The position numbers and the translations under genes were made by a program. Source: Symsagittifera roscoffensis (lineage: Eukaryota > Xenacoelomorpha > Acoela > Convolutidae). Taken from it: a stretch of DNA of 64,000 bases. This document shows positions 22,001-29,584 of this stretch, piece after piece; positions within the stretch are counted from its first letter, which is position 1; every line of letters starts with the position of its first letter. Below the pieces are notes generated by a model. That model saw nothing but the letters and a program-made list of their open reading frames with translations. It was not told where the DNA came from and searched no databases. Location of the stretch: contig NC_087062.1 of NCBI RefSeq assembly GCF_963678635.1, positions 99,565,705 through 99,629,704 on the forward strand. The letters run 5' to 3'.

Positions 22001-22939
22001 TGTATCATCAACGGAAATGATACAAAATATACCGAATGGTCAGCAGATGTAAAATTATTTCCCTTAGCGTATAATTCACAAATTACGACAACTTTAGGAA
22101 TGTCACCATACGAAATGGTTTTTAACCAAAAGCCACGCAAACCAATAATGTTTACAGCAAATTCTCATAAAAACGCACAAGGTTATTGTCAACCAAATAA
22201 AGACTCAATTTGTTATAACCTACCTTTACATACACACGATGAAGATCATTTTCATCACCCACAAATTCTTAAACTAGCCTCCGGTACACACACCGAATGG
22301 ATTCTAAATAGAGATAAAAAACACAATGAAATTTATCAAAAAATAACAAAAAAGTTATTACAAAGACAAAACATTAATGAACAAATCAATTCACGTTTTA
22401 CACCAGCCTCCGATTTAAAAATTGGAACATTTGTTTTAATACCTAATTTTAATACTCAAAAAGGAATTTCTAAAAAATTACAACCCCTTCGAAAAGGACC
22501 ATACCAAATAATTGCAAAACCCACTGATGTCACATATAAAATTACCGACTCAAACAAAAAAGAAATCGTTCAACATCGAAACAACCTATTACCTTATTAC
22601 CCAAAAGAATACGCACTCCGCGAATTAACTCAATTATATTCTTTCACAGGATTAAAAATCATTCAAAATGAACCACATCTGAAAAACACAGAACAAAATG
22701 ATAACCCCACCGAAAATCAAAACACAAAACCAACCACCACCAAAAACAATACACAAAACCATAAAGAATCTCCAAAACAAAGAAAAAATAGAAAAATGAC
22801 CGAACAAATAATACCCCAAGAAAAAATCGACAAATCAGAAAATAGAAAAACAACAAGACTCCGAAATCAACCACGTAAAAACTATAAAATATTCATCCCC
22901 CAATCTAAAATTTTAAAGAAAGTGGAATTTCAAAAGTAA
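18923..22939 (+). CDS. pol: Pol: reverse transcriptase, RNase H, integrase (GPY/F)
   Basis: The frame is open from 18923 and overlaps gag-pr by 115 nt in the -1 frame. Its first ATG is only at 19292, but clear coding precedes it, so it is probably a Gag-Pol product. Residues below count from that ATG. RT has A-D-M at 148-150 and N-L-D-D at 212-215, where the usual first residue is Tyr or Phe; here codon AAT gives Asn. RNase H has Asp361, Glu404, Asp431, Asp476. Integrase has His724, His731, Cys761, Cys764, then Asp796, Asp856 and Glu892 (exact D-x35-E). A GPY/F module lies at about 1069. No chromodomain is seen; the tail is basic. Confidence 0.95.
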   Translation: MQTYSQIFQNHNLIHKIFEKFEFRYHFLHVYNNTPYQVTLPLGLLGYCETNATISPIHEKAYRVNNILQLLDICQSTILNEELSINNIISNENRNTDYFTKTPYFKPTFNISNYTEDQQKFLTMFNFQHSQITQDEFEKLAKQLIKYSSVYATSKFDVGKISSSLHLPFKPDAVFKKQRASKVPIHLHDKVNRLLDILEQYNIISPVNKEEQPKGNTFINPVIILAKGESLKIVLDARYLNSLIDESKCNWPIEPIQVILTKINGKYFTTADMNSAYNQMPLDEQSRRLTQFVIGNQQYEFNRLFYGISIGPAAFSAFMSKIFRPLILKKNAITNLDDVFMQSQTKDEMFNVLEKYHQILQNENLKAAPDKSHFFLTRVKFLGHNIERKTITPLKSRIDAIQKLQPPTNKKKIQEFLGMLNFLSKYVYKMQLYLRPFYNILRQQNNFEWNTEHQTRFEEIKKLLTEQISNTIPDSNQPFYAMCDASNFGIGAALLQSHNGTNKMNLISANSRLFTQAELRLSTLMRECTAIIYTLTEYEFLILGSKHPTVLFTDHKPIIFLFTQKSNPNHRVYRFQLILMKFPNLHIVWTAGKNLALPDTLSRNTPPELLTRKTTVEIPKNIKFYLAENETSPRLECKYAVKTDIEQSQMNSLQHFPLYLDCQNNHYEIDLLGTSTFKPIPYSQWIKNNTQQKRTKQHPPKKDHFPLIEKEDLTDKINLSGPQTNDSKYTINQVFDLHDPLDTIPLSKFEIENIFLPPTETITISTLKQYQNLDPIIRQLKSWHKYKTKPVKADSTILGNKTLLRYFRKFNNTTINENTDLLEYNLNESTVPCLPLSMILIAFNISHTQNIKGHSGSEKTYSNFIQNFYFPNAPIWIKVLCNDCIVCQLNKPYPNQKQIAQKQDFKGQSLYFNHRISFDTKGPISPSSEGNSYIMVIVDAFTHYVALNPVPHCNAYYAYTTLYEHWIAKFGLPEILVTDNGTEFINNEIITLCHLYNIKHKPRTSHAPWTNGLVEGMNRSLQEYLRCIINGNDTKYTEWSADVKLFPLAYNSQITTTLGMSPYEMVFNQKPRKPIMFTANSHKNAQGYCQPNKDSICYNLPLHTHDEDHFHHPQILKLASGTHTEWILNRDKKHNEIYQKITKKLLQRQNINEQINSRFTPASDLKIGTFVLIPNFNTQKGISKKLQPLRKGPYQIIAKPTDVTYKITDSNKKEIVQHRNNLLPYYPKEYALRELTQLYSFTGLKIIQNEPHLKNTEQNDNPTENQNTKPTTTKNNTQNHKESPKQRKNRKMTEQIIPQEKIDKSENRKTTRLRNQPRKNYKIFIPQSKILKKVEFQK

Positions 22940-23537
22940 TTTTAACATTATACTTCACTATCTTGAAACCTTCGAAACATTTTTCATTTACATTTTTCAA
23001 AATAACATGCTGACAAGTACGTAATAATTCTAGTTCAAAATAGACCAATAGGATTCATCCAATCCGTCACTTTCTCTAACTCAAACTAAGACCAATTAGA
23101 CGAATCATATAGAACTCCAGGCACATCTATAACTATAACTTTACGACCTCCAGGTCAAAAATAAGCAAACCACTCCAACTTGACAACTAAAATAAATATC
23201 ACCATAATACCGTACCCCTCCCTTATCTAATAACCCAAAGATCAACAATATTTCCCCAACTCAGACCACGAATACCCCCAAAGCAAATTTGTTAACTTAG
23301 CCTAAAGTAACAAAATGAACATTTTAATTAGCCTAAAGTATAAAAATCTCACCATACCCCGGATCATTTGACAAACAAAAATAAAGAAAAAGACGACCTC
23401 CCGATCACCATGAAAATTGCCCCCAACAATTTTTTACAAAACTCAACCCACTTGTCAAAAAACTAATAAATAATCCGACCACACTTGAAAATCGCCTCAA
23501 ACAGCAAAAAATATTCGACCAGGAGATCATTTCTTAA
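22940..23537 (+). other. non-coding spacer between pol and the 3' ORFs
   Basis: No sustained frame. The string ttagcctaaagta appears twice (about 23297 and 23329). It could hold a promoter or splice acceptor for 3' transcripts, but I cannot point to one. Confidence 0.4.
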
Positions 23538-23768
23538 ATGCTCTTCTCTCAATCAGTTACTCAAATACTCATAAATCTTAAACATTTTTTTACAATACTT
23601 GAAACCTTTATAATATTTCTTTTTGATATACTTGAATCTTTTCTAATAATCCTAATCATTTTTTGTAACATTTTTTTAATTTTCTACACTATACTCGAAC
23701 TATTCCTCCAACTTTCCAAAACCCTTGATTATATCCACAGGTACGATTTATACAACTTGTCTAAATGA
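23538..23768 (+). CDS. small hydrophobic ORF (76 codons), membrane protein candidate
   Basis: ATG-initiated, after a stop-rich spacer. Residues 10-60 are almost continuously Ile/Leu/Phe-rich, enough for one or two transmembrane helices. It ends with TGA at 23766-23768, overlapping the ATG of the next ORF as ATGA. The position between pol and env is where complex retroviruses keep accessory genes. A viroporin-like role is speculation. High A/T content could produce such a frame by chance, but the linked ATGA arrangement argues against that. Confidence 0.45.
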   Translation: MLFSQSVTQILINLKHFFTILETFIIFLFDILESFLIILIIFCNIFLIFYTILELFLQLSKTLDYIHRYDLYNLSK

Positions 23769-23953
23769 TACGAACAATTTTCAGTAGAACTGATATTTTT
23801 TTATTGTTTGTAATTTTCATAACATTTTTATCATCCCTCATTTTGACAATATGCAAATGTATAAAGAAAGCAATCATCACATTTGCCCTAGCAACAATTT
23901 TTCTAATTATTTTTTTGGAAGAATATTATAATAAACATAAACCTTCCCACTAA
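23765..23953 (+). CDS. second small hydrophobic ORF (62 codons), two predicted membrane helices
   Basis: The ATG overlaps the previous stop (ATGA), a layout used elsewhere for termination-reinitiation. Two hydrophobic segments, about residues 11-31 and 36-51, are separated by a short C-K-C-I-K-K turn, followed by a charged tail. A CCACAG acceptor-like string ends at 23740, 25 nt upstream, so a spliced RNA could also begin here. The next frame opens only after a stop at 23956-23958, so simple frameshifting cannot join the two. Confidence 0.45.
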   Translation: MIRTIFSRTDIFLLFVIFITFLSSLILTICKCIKKAIITFALATIFLIIFLEEYYNKHKPSH

Positions 23954-23958
23954 AGTAA

Positions 23959-24873
23959 CAATTCAAAAATCCATCAAAAATTGCTACCCAACAGTCACAG
24001 AATCAGTCTTCACCGACATCATCCCAAGATAACCCAACACCACCTTCAACTACTCAAAATCCTCAAACATCTACACGAATTTCTTTTCAAGACAATCCAT
24101 ACACTTTTGAAGAACGACATGCTCGTTTATCAGAACCACTAGAACCAGTTCAACGACAAGCACCTCTAAGCGAACCAACATATAACCTATACCCAACACT
24201 ACCACAAGAACTAAGTAGAATAAGAAATCCTAGTCAAAACCAAAATACAGTCGAAATAAATAGACAAATTATACATCCTCGACGAAACAGAAATTTTCAA
24301 ACTCCACGAGTTCATTTTGATATACCTCAATCCCCATCACAAAACACTCCAGAAAACCCCATTGGTATATTACCAGAAACCCCTACGCTTCTTTCACAAC
24401 GTAGCACCTCAAGCCTACCATCAGATTACTTAGGTTCAACACCAACATCTGAACAAATACGTGAAAATCCCTTTAACCCCCCAAACCAGGCATCACGACT
24501 ACCATATTGGACAACACATTCATTTACACAAGGTGAATTAAATTTAGTCAATAATCCAATAGATATTTCTACGGATACAACAACATCCTCATCACTACCA
24601 GAAACATTATCACTACCATCAACACCATCAATAAGCCAAATTTCACCACCACCTTTTAACTTAAATTTTCCAAATAATCTCGACGCCAGATATCGAGAAC
24701 AATCATCAATAAATATTCCTTTAAGACTAGATTGGAATACATTTACAGCACCTCCACCATTATTTGGACAACATCAAGAAAGTAACCGCCTTCATAACTG
24801 GGCACTTAATAGATTACAATATCGCCAAGATATTCACAACGATATCCGTGATCACAATATTCAAATACTCTAA
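23959..24873 (+). CDS. methionine-free Gln/Pro/Ser/Thr-rich ORF (304 codons)
   Basis: The frame is open from 23959 to TAA 24871-24873 and contains no ATG codon at all, so it cannot start conventionally. Codon composition matches the flanking ORFs. The product is rich in Pro, Ser, Gln, Thr and Asn with no recognised domain. Three CAG strings end at 23994, 24000 and 24006, preceded by pyrimidine-containing sequence, and could be splice acceptors bringing in an upstream start. Beyond the TAA the same frame stays open to 25093. The protein may therefore be a spliced product, or part of a larger one. Confidence 0.6.
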   Translation, partial: QFKNPSKIATQQSQNQSSPTSSQDNPTPPSTTQNPQTSTRISFQDNPYTFEERHARLSEPLEPVQRQAPLSEPTYNLYPTLPQELSRIRNPSQNQNTVEINRQIIHPRRNRNFQTPRVHFDIPQSPSQNTPENPIGILPETPTLLSQRSTSSLPSDYLGSTPTSEQIRENPFNPPNQASRLPYWTTHSFTQGELNLVNNPIDISTDTTTSSSLPETLSLPSTPSISQISPPPFNLNFPNNLDARYREQSSINIPLRLDWNTFTAPPPLFGQHQESNRLHNWALNRLQYRQDIHNDIRDHNIQIL

Positions 24874-25095
24874 CAAAACAGTTTACAATTAAAGTTTGAA
24901 ATCACAGTTAAGTTAAATAATATTACCCAACATCCCTACCCATTAAATCCACCTAACATAACAGCTCAATCACTACCACCACCGTTTATAACTACTGAAG
25001 TAATATACAAATACGACAGATATACCAAAAACACAATTGGCTACATTACATTTTATAATCCATACTCAGGATTATCATACACATGTATATTCTAA
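24874..25095 (+). CDS. in-frame continuation of the Met-free ORF beyond a UAA (73 codons)
   Basis: After the single TAA at 24871 the frame continues with the same composition and then becomes more structured, to TAA 25093-25095, overlapping the env ATG by 13 nt. The stop context is TAA CAA, resembling the UAG-CAA type context known to favour readthrough. A simple nonsense mutation is the alternative. Confidence 0.5.
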   Translation, partial: QNSLQLKFEITVKLNNITQHPYPLNPPNITAQSLPPPFITTEVIYKYDRYTKNTIGYITFYNPYSGLSYTCIF

Positions 25096-27410
25096 AATTA
25101 TTAATTTTTCTCCAACTCCTTTTTCTAGTAATCTCAAATCAAAACATAAACCCTTCCCCTCGTACAGGACCACAAGATTTATTAGTAACACATTACGATT
25201 GTGAAGAAAATGAACAAAAAACACTACATAAATATGCAATAAATCAAGTATCACAATGTGAAACAGAACCACAAGCTATAGAAACCACAGATGTAATAGC
25301 AACACTCTATTCAAAAGCCCGAGCAACAACAGTTACAGGTTATAAATTCACAGCAACATTTTCCGAAAAGAAAGTACATTGTTCACAAGTCTCGAACGGA
25401 AACAAAAACCGACTTGACCATGAATCATTCTATCAGAGTAATATAGAACGTCTTTTACATCTCAATCCCGACGATTGTAAAAATGAATTACTTAGACTAA
25501 ACATCACACAAAATAAAAACTCCGCAAGAAAGTTAGTTAATTTTCAAGTTTTTTCAGACTCTGTACATCAATCACAACTTGAAAGACACCAAGGACATAT
25601 AAAACTAGACGAAAAATACCCGTATAACGGCGCACACGGACGATTAACCTATGACCTACACGATAAACATTGGATACCACACATTGCTATAAATGACCCA
25701 TCAAACTGCAAAGCAGACACAAAAAATAAAGGATACCAAGAAATAATGTTTTTTGATTGGAAAATACAACTCGAAAAAATACAACTAACACGAGATTTAT
25801 CAGATAATACAATGATCTATCAAGGAATCCGATTACCTTGTAAAAATGATCAAGGTTATTGCGACCCTACAACGAGAACACAAGCAACAATTGTTTGGTT
25901 CCCCGAAGATACATGTACAACATTTCAAGTAGCAAAAATACACGCTCGTATGATAAAATTTCACGAAAAATATTTTATACAATCAATTCCATATGAACAA
26001 GTCCATCCATCACGAAAACTAAGTTCTAATTTTAGAAACATAGACAATATAGAAAATAAATTGACACGTTTTCAAATATATCAAGAAACAGAACTTGCAT
26101 GTAAATACAGGAATCCACTTCACAGAACACAATACTCTGAAATATTAGTTGAATACCAAAAAGGATTCGACATGACCACTGGAAAAGTAAAAATCGACCC
26201 ATATGCCACAGGTCATCCTCCAAACGAAGGAACATCCTATATACCAGTTAATTTTGAAAAAAGCAACGGACAACCTGGTGGACATCTAAAACCCCATGAC
26301 ACCAGAAGCACACGCTTACAAGAATTATCACTAATGAATACTACATATTTCGGTAATATCCACTATGATATTCATTTAGATATGAAACTAGATTATACAA
26401 TTAGCCGAATTTTTCAAGAAATGTCACTCTCCGAATTAGAAACACTACACCAACTATGCGAATTAGAACGAACACAAATATTACAATCACTTGCACTAGC
26501 AGTATTAAAAATACCCTATGCAGGATACTTATTATCTGGAAATAGATCAAATTTTTTAGACTATGAAGGAAACATCTTATGGTTTTATACTTGTACTAAA
26601 AAAGTATCACCACTATACGTTTTTGAAGATAAACGATGTTATAAAAGAATCCCTATCTTTTATAAGAATAAAGTACATTTCGTTGACACACTTTCACGAA
26701 GAACCTATTTCTGGGATACCGCAGTCCCATGTGGATCAGAAAACAGCCACAATGTAGTACAACTAAGACCTGATGAAAATAAATATTATCTTCTCACTCC
26801 ATATCCCACATTAATGCAATCACTCAAAAAATTTTCACCAGAAAGCATTCGCGCTATTGCTCGAAACCCAAATATAGACTTACAATCAATAGGAATCTAT
26901 TCAAAATCAGATATTCAACATCACATTAGAACACAACAATTCCAAGAATTATTAACACAAATGGACACTATACAAAGACAATCAATAGACCAAAATTTAC
27001 GCAAACTTGCAGAAACCGCAGGATTTGCCGATATCTACACGCAAGACTATAGCGGATATTTTAAAGACATTAAAGATTATATATATCTAAACGGTGAAAA
27101 ATACCGTCCCCAAGATATATCACCAATTAACATTTTTAGCTTTGTTACACTCAAAAATGAGATCCTCGATTTTCTAGGATGGCCCTATTACATCTTAGAA
27201 AAATTGACTATTTTATACGCAATGTTTAACTTTATTGGATTTCTTTTCTCACTTTTAAAAGGAATCTACAACACATGTGCTATACACACACAAGTAAACA
27301 GACAAGCAAGCGTAGCACGCATACTCTTTGCAGGATTTTTTGGAATCTTTTCTACATCTATAAACAAAATTCTTTTAGACGCACAAATAAAAGAATATAA
27401 CACAAAATAG
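25083..27410 (+). CDS. env: envelope-like glycoprotein (775 codons)
   Basis: It starts at ATG 25083. Residues 1-18 form a typical signal peptide (basic start, Leu/Ile/Phe core). The ectodomain has scattered Cys, including Cys pairs in the first 140 residues, and several N-x-S/T sites. A hydrophobic segment at about 705-730 is a likely membrane anchor, with a second at about 744-760. Position after pol and before the 3' LTR is the env position. The spacing of Cys and aromatic residues in the N-terminal 150 residues recalls chuvirus-type (Jingchuvirales) glycoproteins captured by invertebrate LTR elements, but I cannot confirm that without a profile search. No obvious furin-type fusion cleavage site was found. 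It ends in a short cytoplasmic stub. Confidence 0.8.
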   Translation: MYILKLLIFLQLLFLVISNQNINPSPRTGPQDLLVTHYDCEENEQKTLHKYAINQVSQCETEPQAIETTDVIATLYSKARATTVTGYKFTATFSEKKVHCSQVSNGNKNRLDHESFYQSNIERLLHLNPDDCKNELLRLNITQNKNSARKLVNFQVFSDSVHQSQLERHQGHIKLDEKYPYNGAHGRLTYDLHDKHWIPHIAINDPSNCKADTKNKGYQEIMFFDWKIQLEKIQLTRDLSDNTMIYQGIRLPCKNDQGYCDPTTRTQATIVWFPEDTCTTFQVAKIHARMIKFHEKYFIQSIPYEQVHPSRKLSSNFRNIDNIENKLTRFQIYQETELACKYRNPLHRTQYSEILVEYQKGFDMTTGKVKIDPYATGHPPNEGTSYIPVNFEKSNGQPGGHLKPHDTRSTRLQELSLMNTTYFGNIHYDIHLDMKLDYTISRIFQEMSLSELETLHQLCELERTQILQSLALAVLKIPYAGYLLSGNRSNFLDYEGNILWFYTCTKKVSPLYVFEDKRCYKRIPIFYKNKVHFVDTLSRRTYFWDTAVPCGSENSHNVVQLRPDENKYYLLTPYPTLMQSLKKFSPESIRAIARNPNIDLQSIGIYSKSDIQHHIRTQQFQELLTQMDTIQRQSIDQNLRKLAETAGFADIYTQDYSGYFKDIKDYIYLNGEKYRPQDISPINIFSFVTLKNEILDFLGWPYYILEKLTILYAMFNFIGFLFSLLKGIYNTCAIHTQVNRQASVARILFAGFFGIFSTSINKILLDAQIKEYNTK

Positions 27411-27700
27411 CAACACGACAAAATACATACGACGAAGAACATAACAATGTAGACATAACGCCAACGGCACCACAATTACCACCCCTACCAAATAACCATC
27501 CACTATCCCTAGTCCCACGAAATTTTCGAAATTTAGCCATCACACATAATCCAAATTTTCGACTCACCACATCACAAAGTCCCATCCAACATATAATGAC
27601 ACACCAGTCACAAGATGATAATACTTATGAACAAATTATTGAACAACCCCGTACCACCGCTTTTCAGTCTCAAAATAATCAGTTTTTTAGCCCACGATGA
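27401..27700 (+). CDS. out-of-frame tail ORF after env with a PTAP motif
   Basis: A -1 frame opens at 27401, overlaps the env stop by 10 nt and runs to TGA 27698-27700. It is Pro/Gln/Asn-rich and contains P-T-A-P at 27461-27472 followed by P-P-L-P. PTAP is the classical late-domain motif that recruits Tsg101 for budding of retroviruses. The frame has only one internal ATG, so it would need frameshifting, splicing or reinitiation, or it is the true Env cytoplasmic tail displaced by an indel. The function is an inference from a four-residue motif. Confidence 0.45.
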   Translation, partial: HKIATRQNTYDEEHNNVDITPTAPQLPPLPNNHPLSLVPRNFRNLAITHNPNFRLTTSQSPIQHIMTHQSQDDNTYEQIIEQPRTTAFQSQNNQFFSPR

Positions 27701-29502
27701 GCCGCCAACTTGGATCACTACACCGATCAAATTCCCACCCAACCAATCTTACCTCTCCAATCCCAATAATACCACTTTTTGCTTTTCCGCCACCCGATTT
27801 TCCATCTAGTAATGTAACATCAGGCATGAATTCCGACACTAATTCACACATCTCAGTTTTATATTCCATCTCACAACTCAATAACCCGAATATTGAAACC
27901 CCCGATGAATTTGCCGACTCAGAACCATCCCCATCCAATAATTTTCATGACTCTTCTAATTTTTCTCAACCCCCTTTTCAACCCATATTATCCAACAACC
28001 CTGACCCAATCACTCCCACACCCTCTTATGCTTCCCAAGTTACCCCAACCTACTCCTCATACCATTCTGACCAATCATCTCATTCTCCAGACACCCCCCG
28101 AATCTCCCCAGAGCTAGATAATTTTATTACCCTTCAACAACAACCCTACCACCTTAATACCCCAACCATAAACCAAATCTCCTCCACAATAAATTCATCC
28201 AACCCCCCTACCCCTACACCCTCTTCAAATTATACTGAATCATTAGCACCATCATCCACATCAACTGAATCTTCACTCAACACTAATAGAGCTTACCGCA
28301 CTTTTAAAAGAAAGTTCCCCATCCATCCTTTCCCAGCAAAACCAGGAACAGCCCGTGAATACATCAACCATCCCAAGCATACTAACACAAAAGAATTTTT
28401 AGCCATCACCTTACCCTCATTTCCACAATACACCTTAAACACCCCCCACGACACTAACGAAACACGCAACTTTGTAGATGAATACGTTTTAATGCCCACT
28501 CTCTCTTGGACCTCATATTATCATTTTACTAACCCTCTTTGCTTACCTTTATCTAACACTCACATCGATATAGAGCGAAATACGGACATGCTATATCGAC
28601 TCACTACACCACTAACCGCTAGACAATTTACTTACGTTGGATATAAAAAATCACTAAAGACACACACTGCACCTAGAGCTAACGAATATACACTCGAATA
28701 CTATGATCACAACATCATCAGAGCTAACCAAGATCAATTCTTAGACGACGATCGCTTCGCTAATCCACAAATTACTGAGAAATTTTTCATCAAGACACCA
28801 TATATATTTACACTAAACATCTTCGACCGAAAGTTTGATCACATTATTTCAGAAGCACTAATAGACACACAAGCATACGAAAGTTTCAAAGAACGCTTCC
28901 AAATATTTTCACTAACCTTTCATTTCCTTGCACCACACGAAAGAGATTTACACTGCTCACACGATATTATGTTGCGCACTAAACAAACCCACACATATAG
29001 TTATTATCGCTTCATCCAAAATCACTTTGACCTACACACACCCTCTAGACAACCACACCATCGTTTTCAATTCATTAATTCCAAATACACTTCACCATTT
29101 TTCCTAAATTTCACATATTGCATTAAAGATACTAACCTTCATGGTATTCTTCGTAATTATGACCCCATAACCCAAATGTACATCTTCTGTCCCATCACCA
29201 AGACCTTCAACGCCGAAGAATCCCGACCCTTCCTTATCCCGCACGAGTTTGTACAACCCATAGAAATCCCAATTTTAGAATTCATCCACAACACTAAATT
29301 CAATCACAAATTATATAATCTAATCCAAAACACACCTTATGAGTTTGCAGTTGGCACTGAAGAACTAACCACTATTAAGGCACTTCAATTGCTTTGGCCA
29401 CTGCTTCAAACTAAAAATATCATCCGCATCTTAGCTAAACTACTAACAACTTCAGAACTAATTCACGACATCTTCCCCCACGGTTTTTCCCCCGACGACT
29501 AA
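27697..29502 (+). CDS. orphan ORF (601 codons) between env and 3' LTR
   Basis: ATG 27697 overlaps the TGA of the preceding frame (ATGA). Residues 1 to about 205 are Ser/Pro/Thr/Asn-rich and disordered-looking. Residues from about 206 to 600 have mixed hydrophobic and charged content with many Phe, Tyr and His, as in a folded domain. No motif I know was recognised; it is neither Gag, protease, Pol nor a second Env. It ends with TAA three bases before a consensus donor (CAG then GTAAGT). Composition matches the other ORFs of the element. Extra 3' ORFs in complex retroviruses are usually regulators, but that is only an analogy. Confidence 0.75.
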   Translation: MSRQLGSLHRSNSHPTNLTSPIPIIPLFAFPPPDFPSSNVTSGMNSDTNSHISVLYSISQLNNPNIETPDEFADSEPSPSNNFHDSSNFSQPPFQPILSNNPDPITPTPSYASQVTPTYSSYHSDQSSHSPDTPRISPELDNFITLQQQPYHLNTPTINQISSTINSSNPPTPTPSSNYTESLAPSSTSTESSLNTNRAYRTFKRKFPIHPFPAKPGTAREYINHPKHTNTKEFLAITLPSFPQYTLNTPHDTNETRNFVDEYVLMPTLSWTSYYHFTNPLCLPLSNTHIDIERNTDMLYRLTTPLTARQFTYVGYKKSLKTHTAPRANEYTLEYYDHNIIRANQDQFLDDDRFANPQITEKFFIKTPYIFTLNIFDRKFDHIISEALIDTQAYESFKERFQIFSLTFHFLAPHERDLHCSHDIMLRTKQTHTYSYYRFIQNHFDLHTPSRQPHHRFQFINSKYTSPFFLNFTYCIKDTNLHGILRNYDPITQMYIFCPITKTFNAEESRPFLIPHEFVQPIEIPILEFIHNTKFNHKLYNLIQNTPYEFAVGTEELTTIKALQLLWPLLQTKNIIRILAKLLTTSELIHDIFPHGFSPDD

Positions 29503-29505
29503 CAG

Positions 29506-29584
29506 GTAAGTATGAATTAAATGAATATAACTAACTAATTGAAATATTAAAAAACTCACCATACTTTATCCATGTTTTCCTTAG
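29506..29584 (+). other. probable 79-nt intron in the 3' UTR
   Basis: GTAAGTAT directly after CAG (donor), a ctaactaat branch-like string at 29530, and a pyrimidine-rich ttttccttag acceptor ending at 29584. The stop codon of the upstream ORF lies 3 nt before the intron, which is too close to trigger junction-dependent decay. Confidence 0.65.

Noticed and set aside
27687-27938. Minus-strand frames inside the large LTR element (also at 14359, 17230, 18229, 22659)
   Set aside because: They are shadows of A/C-rich sense coding sequence.
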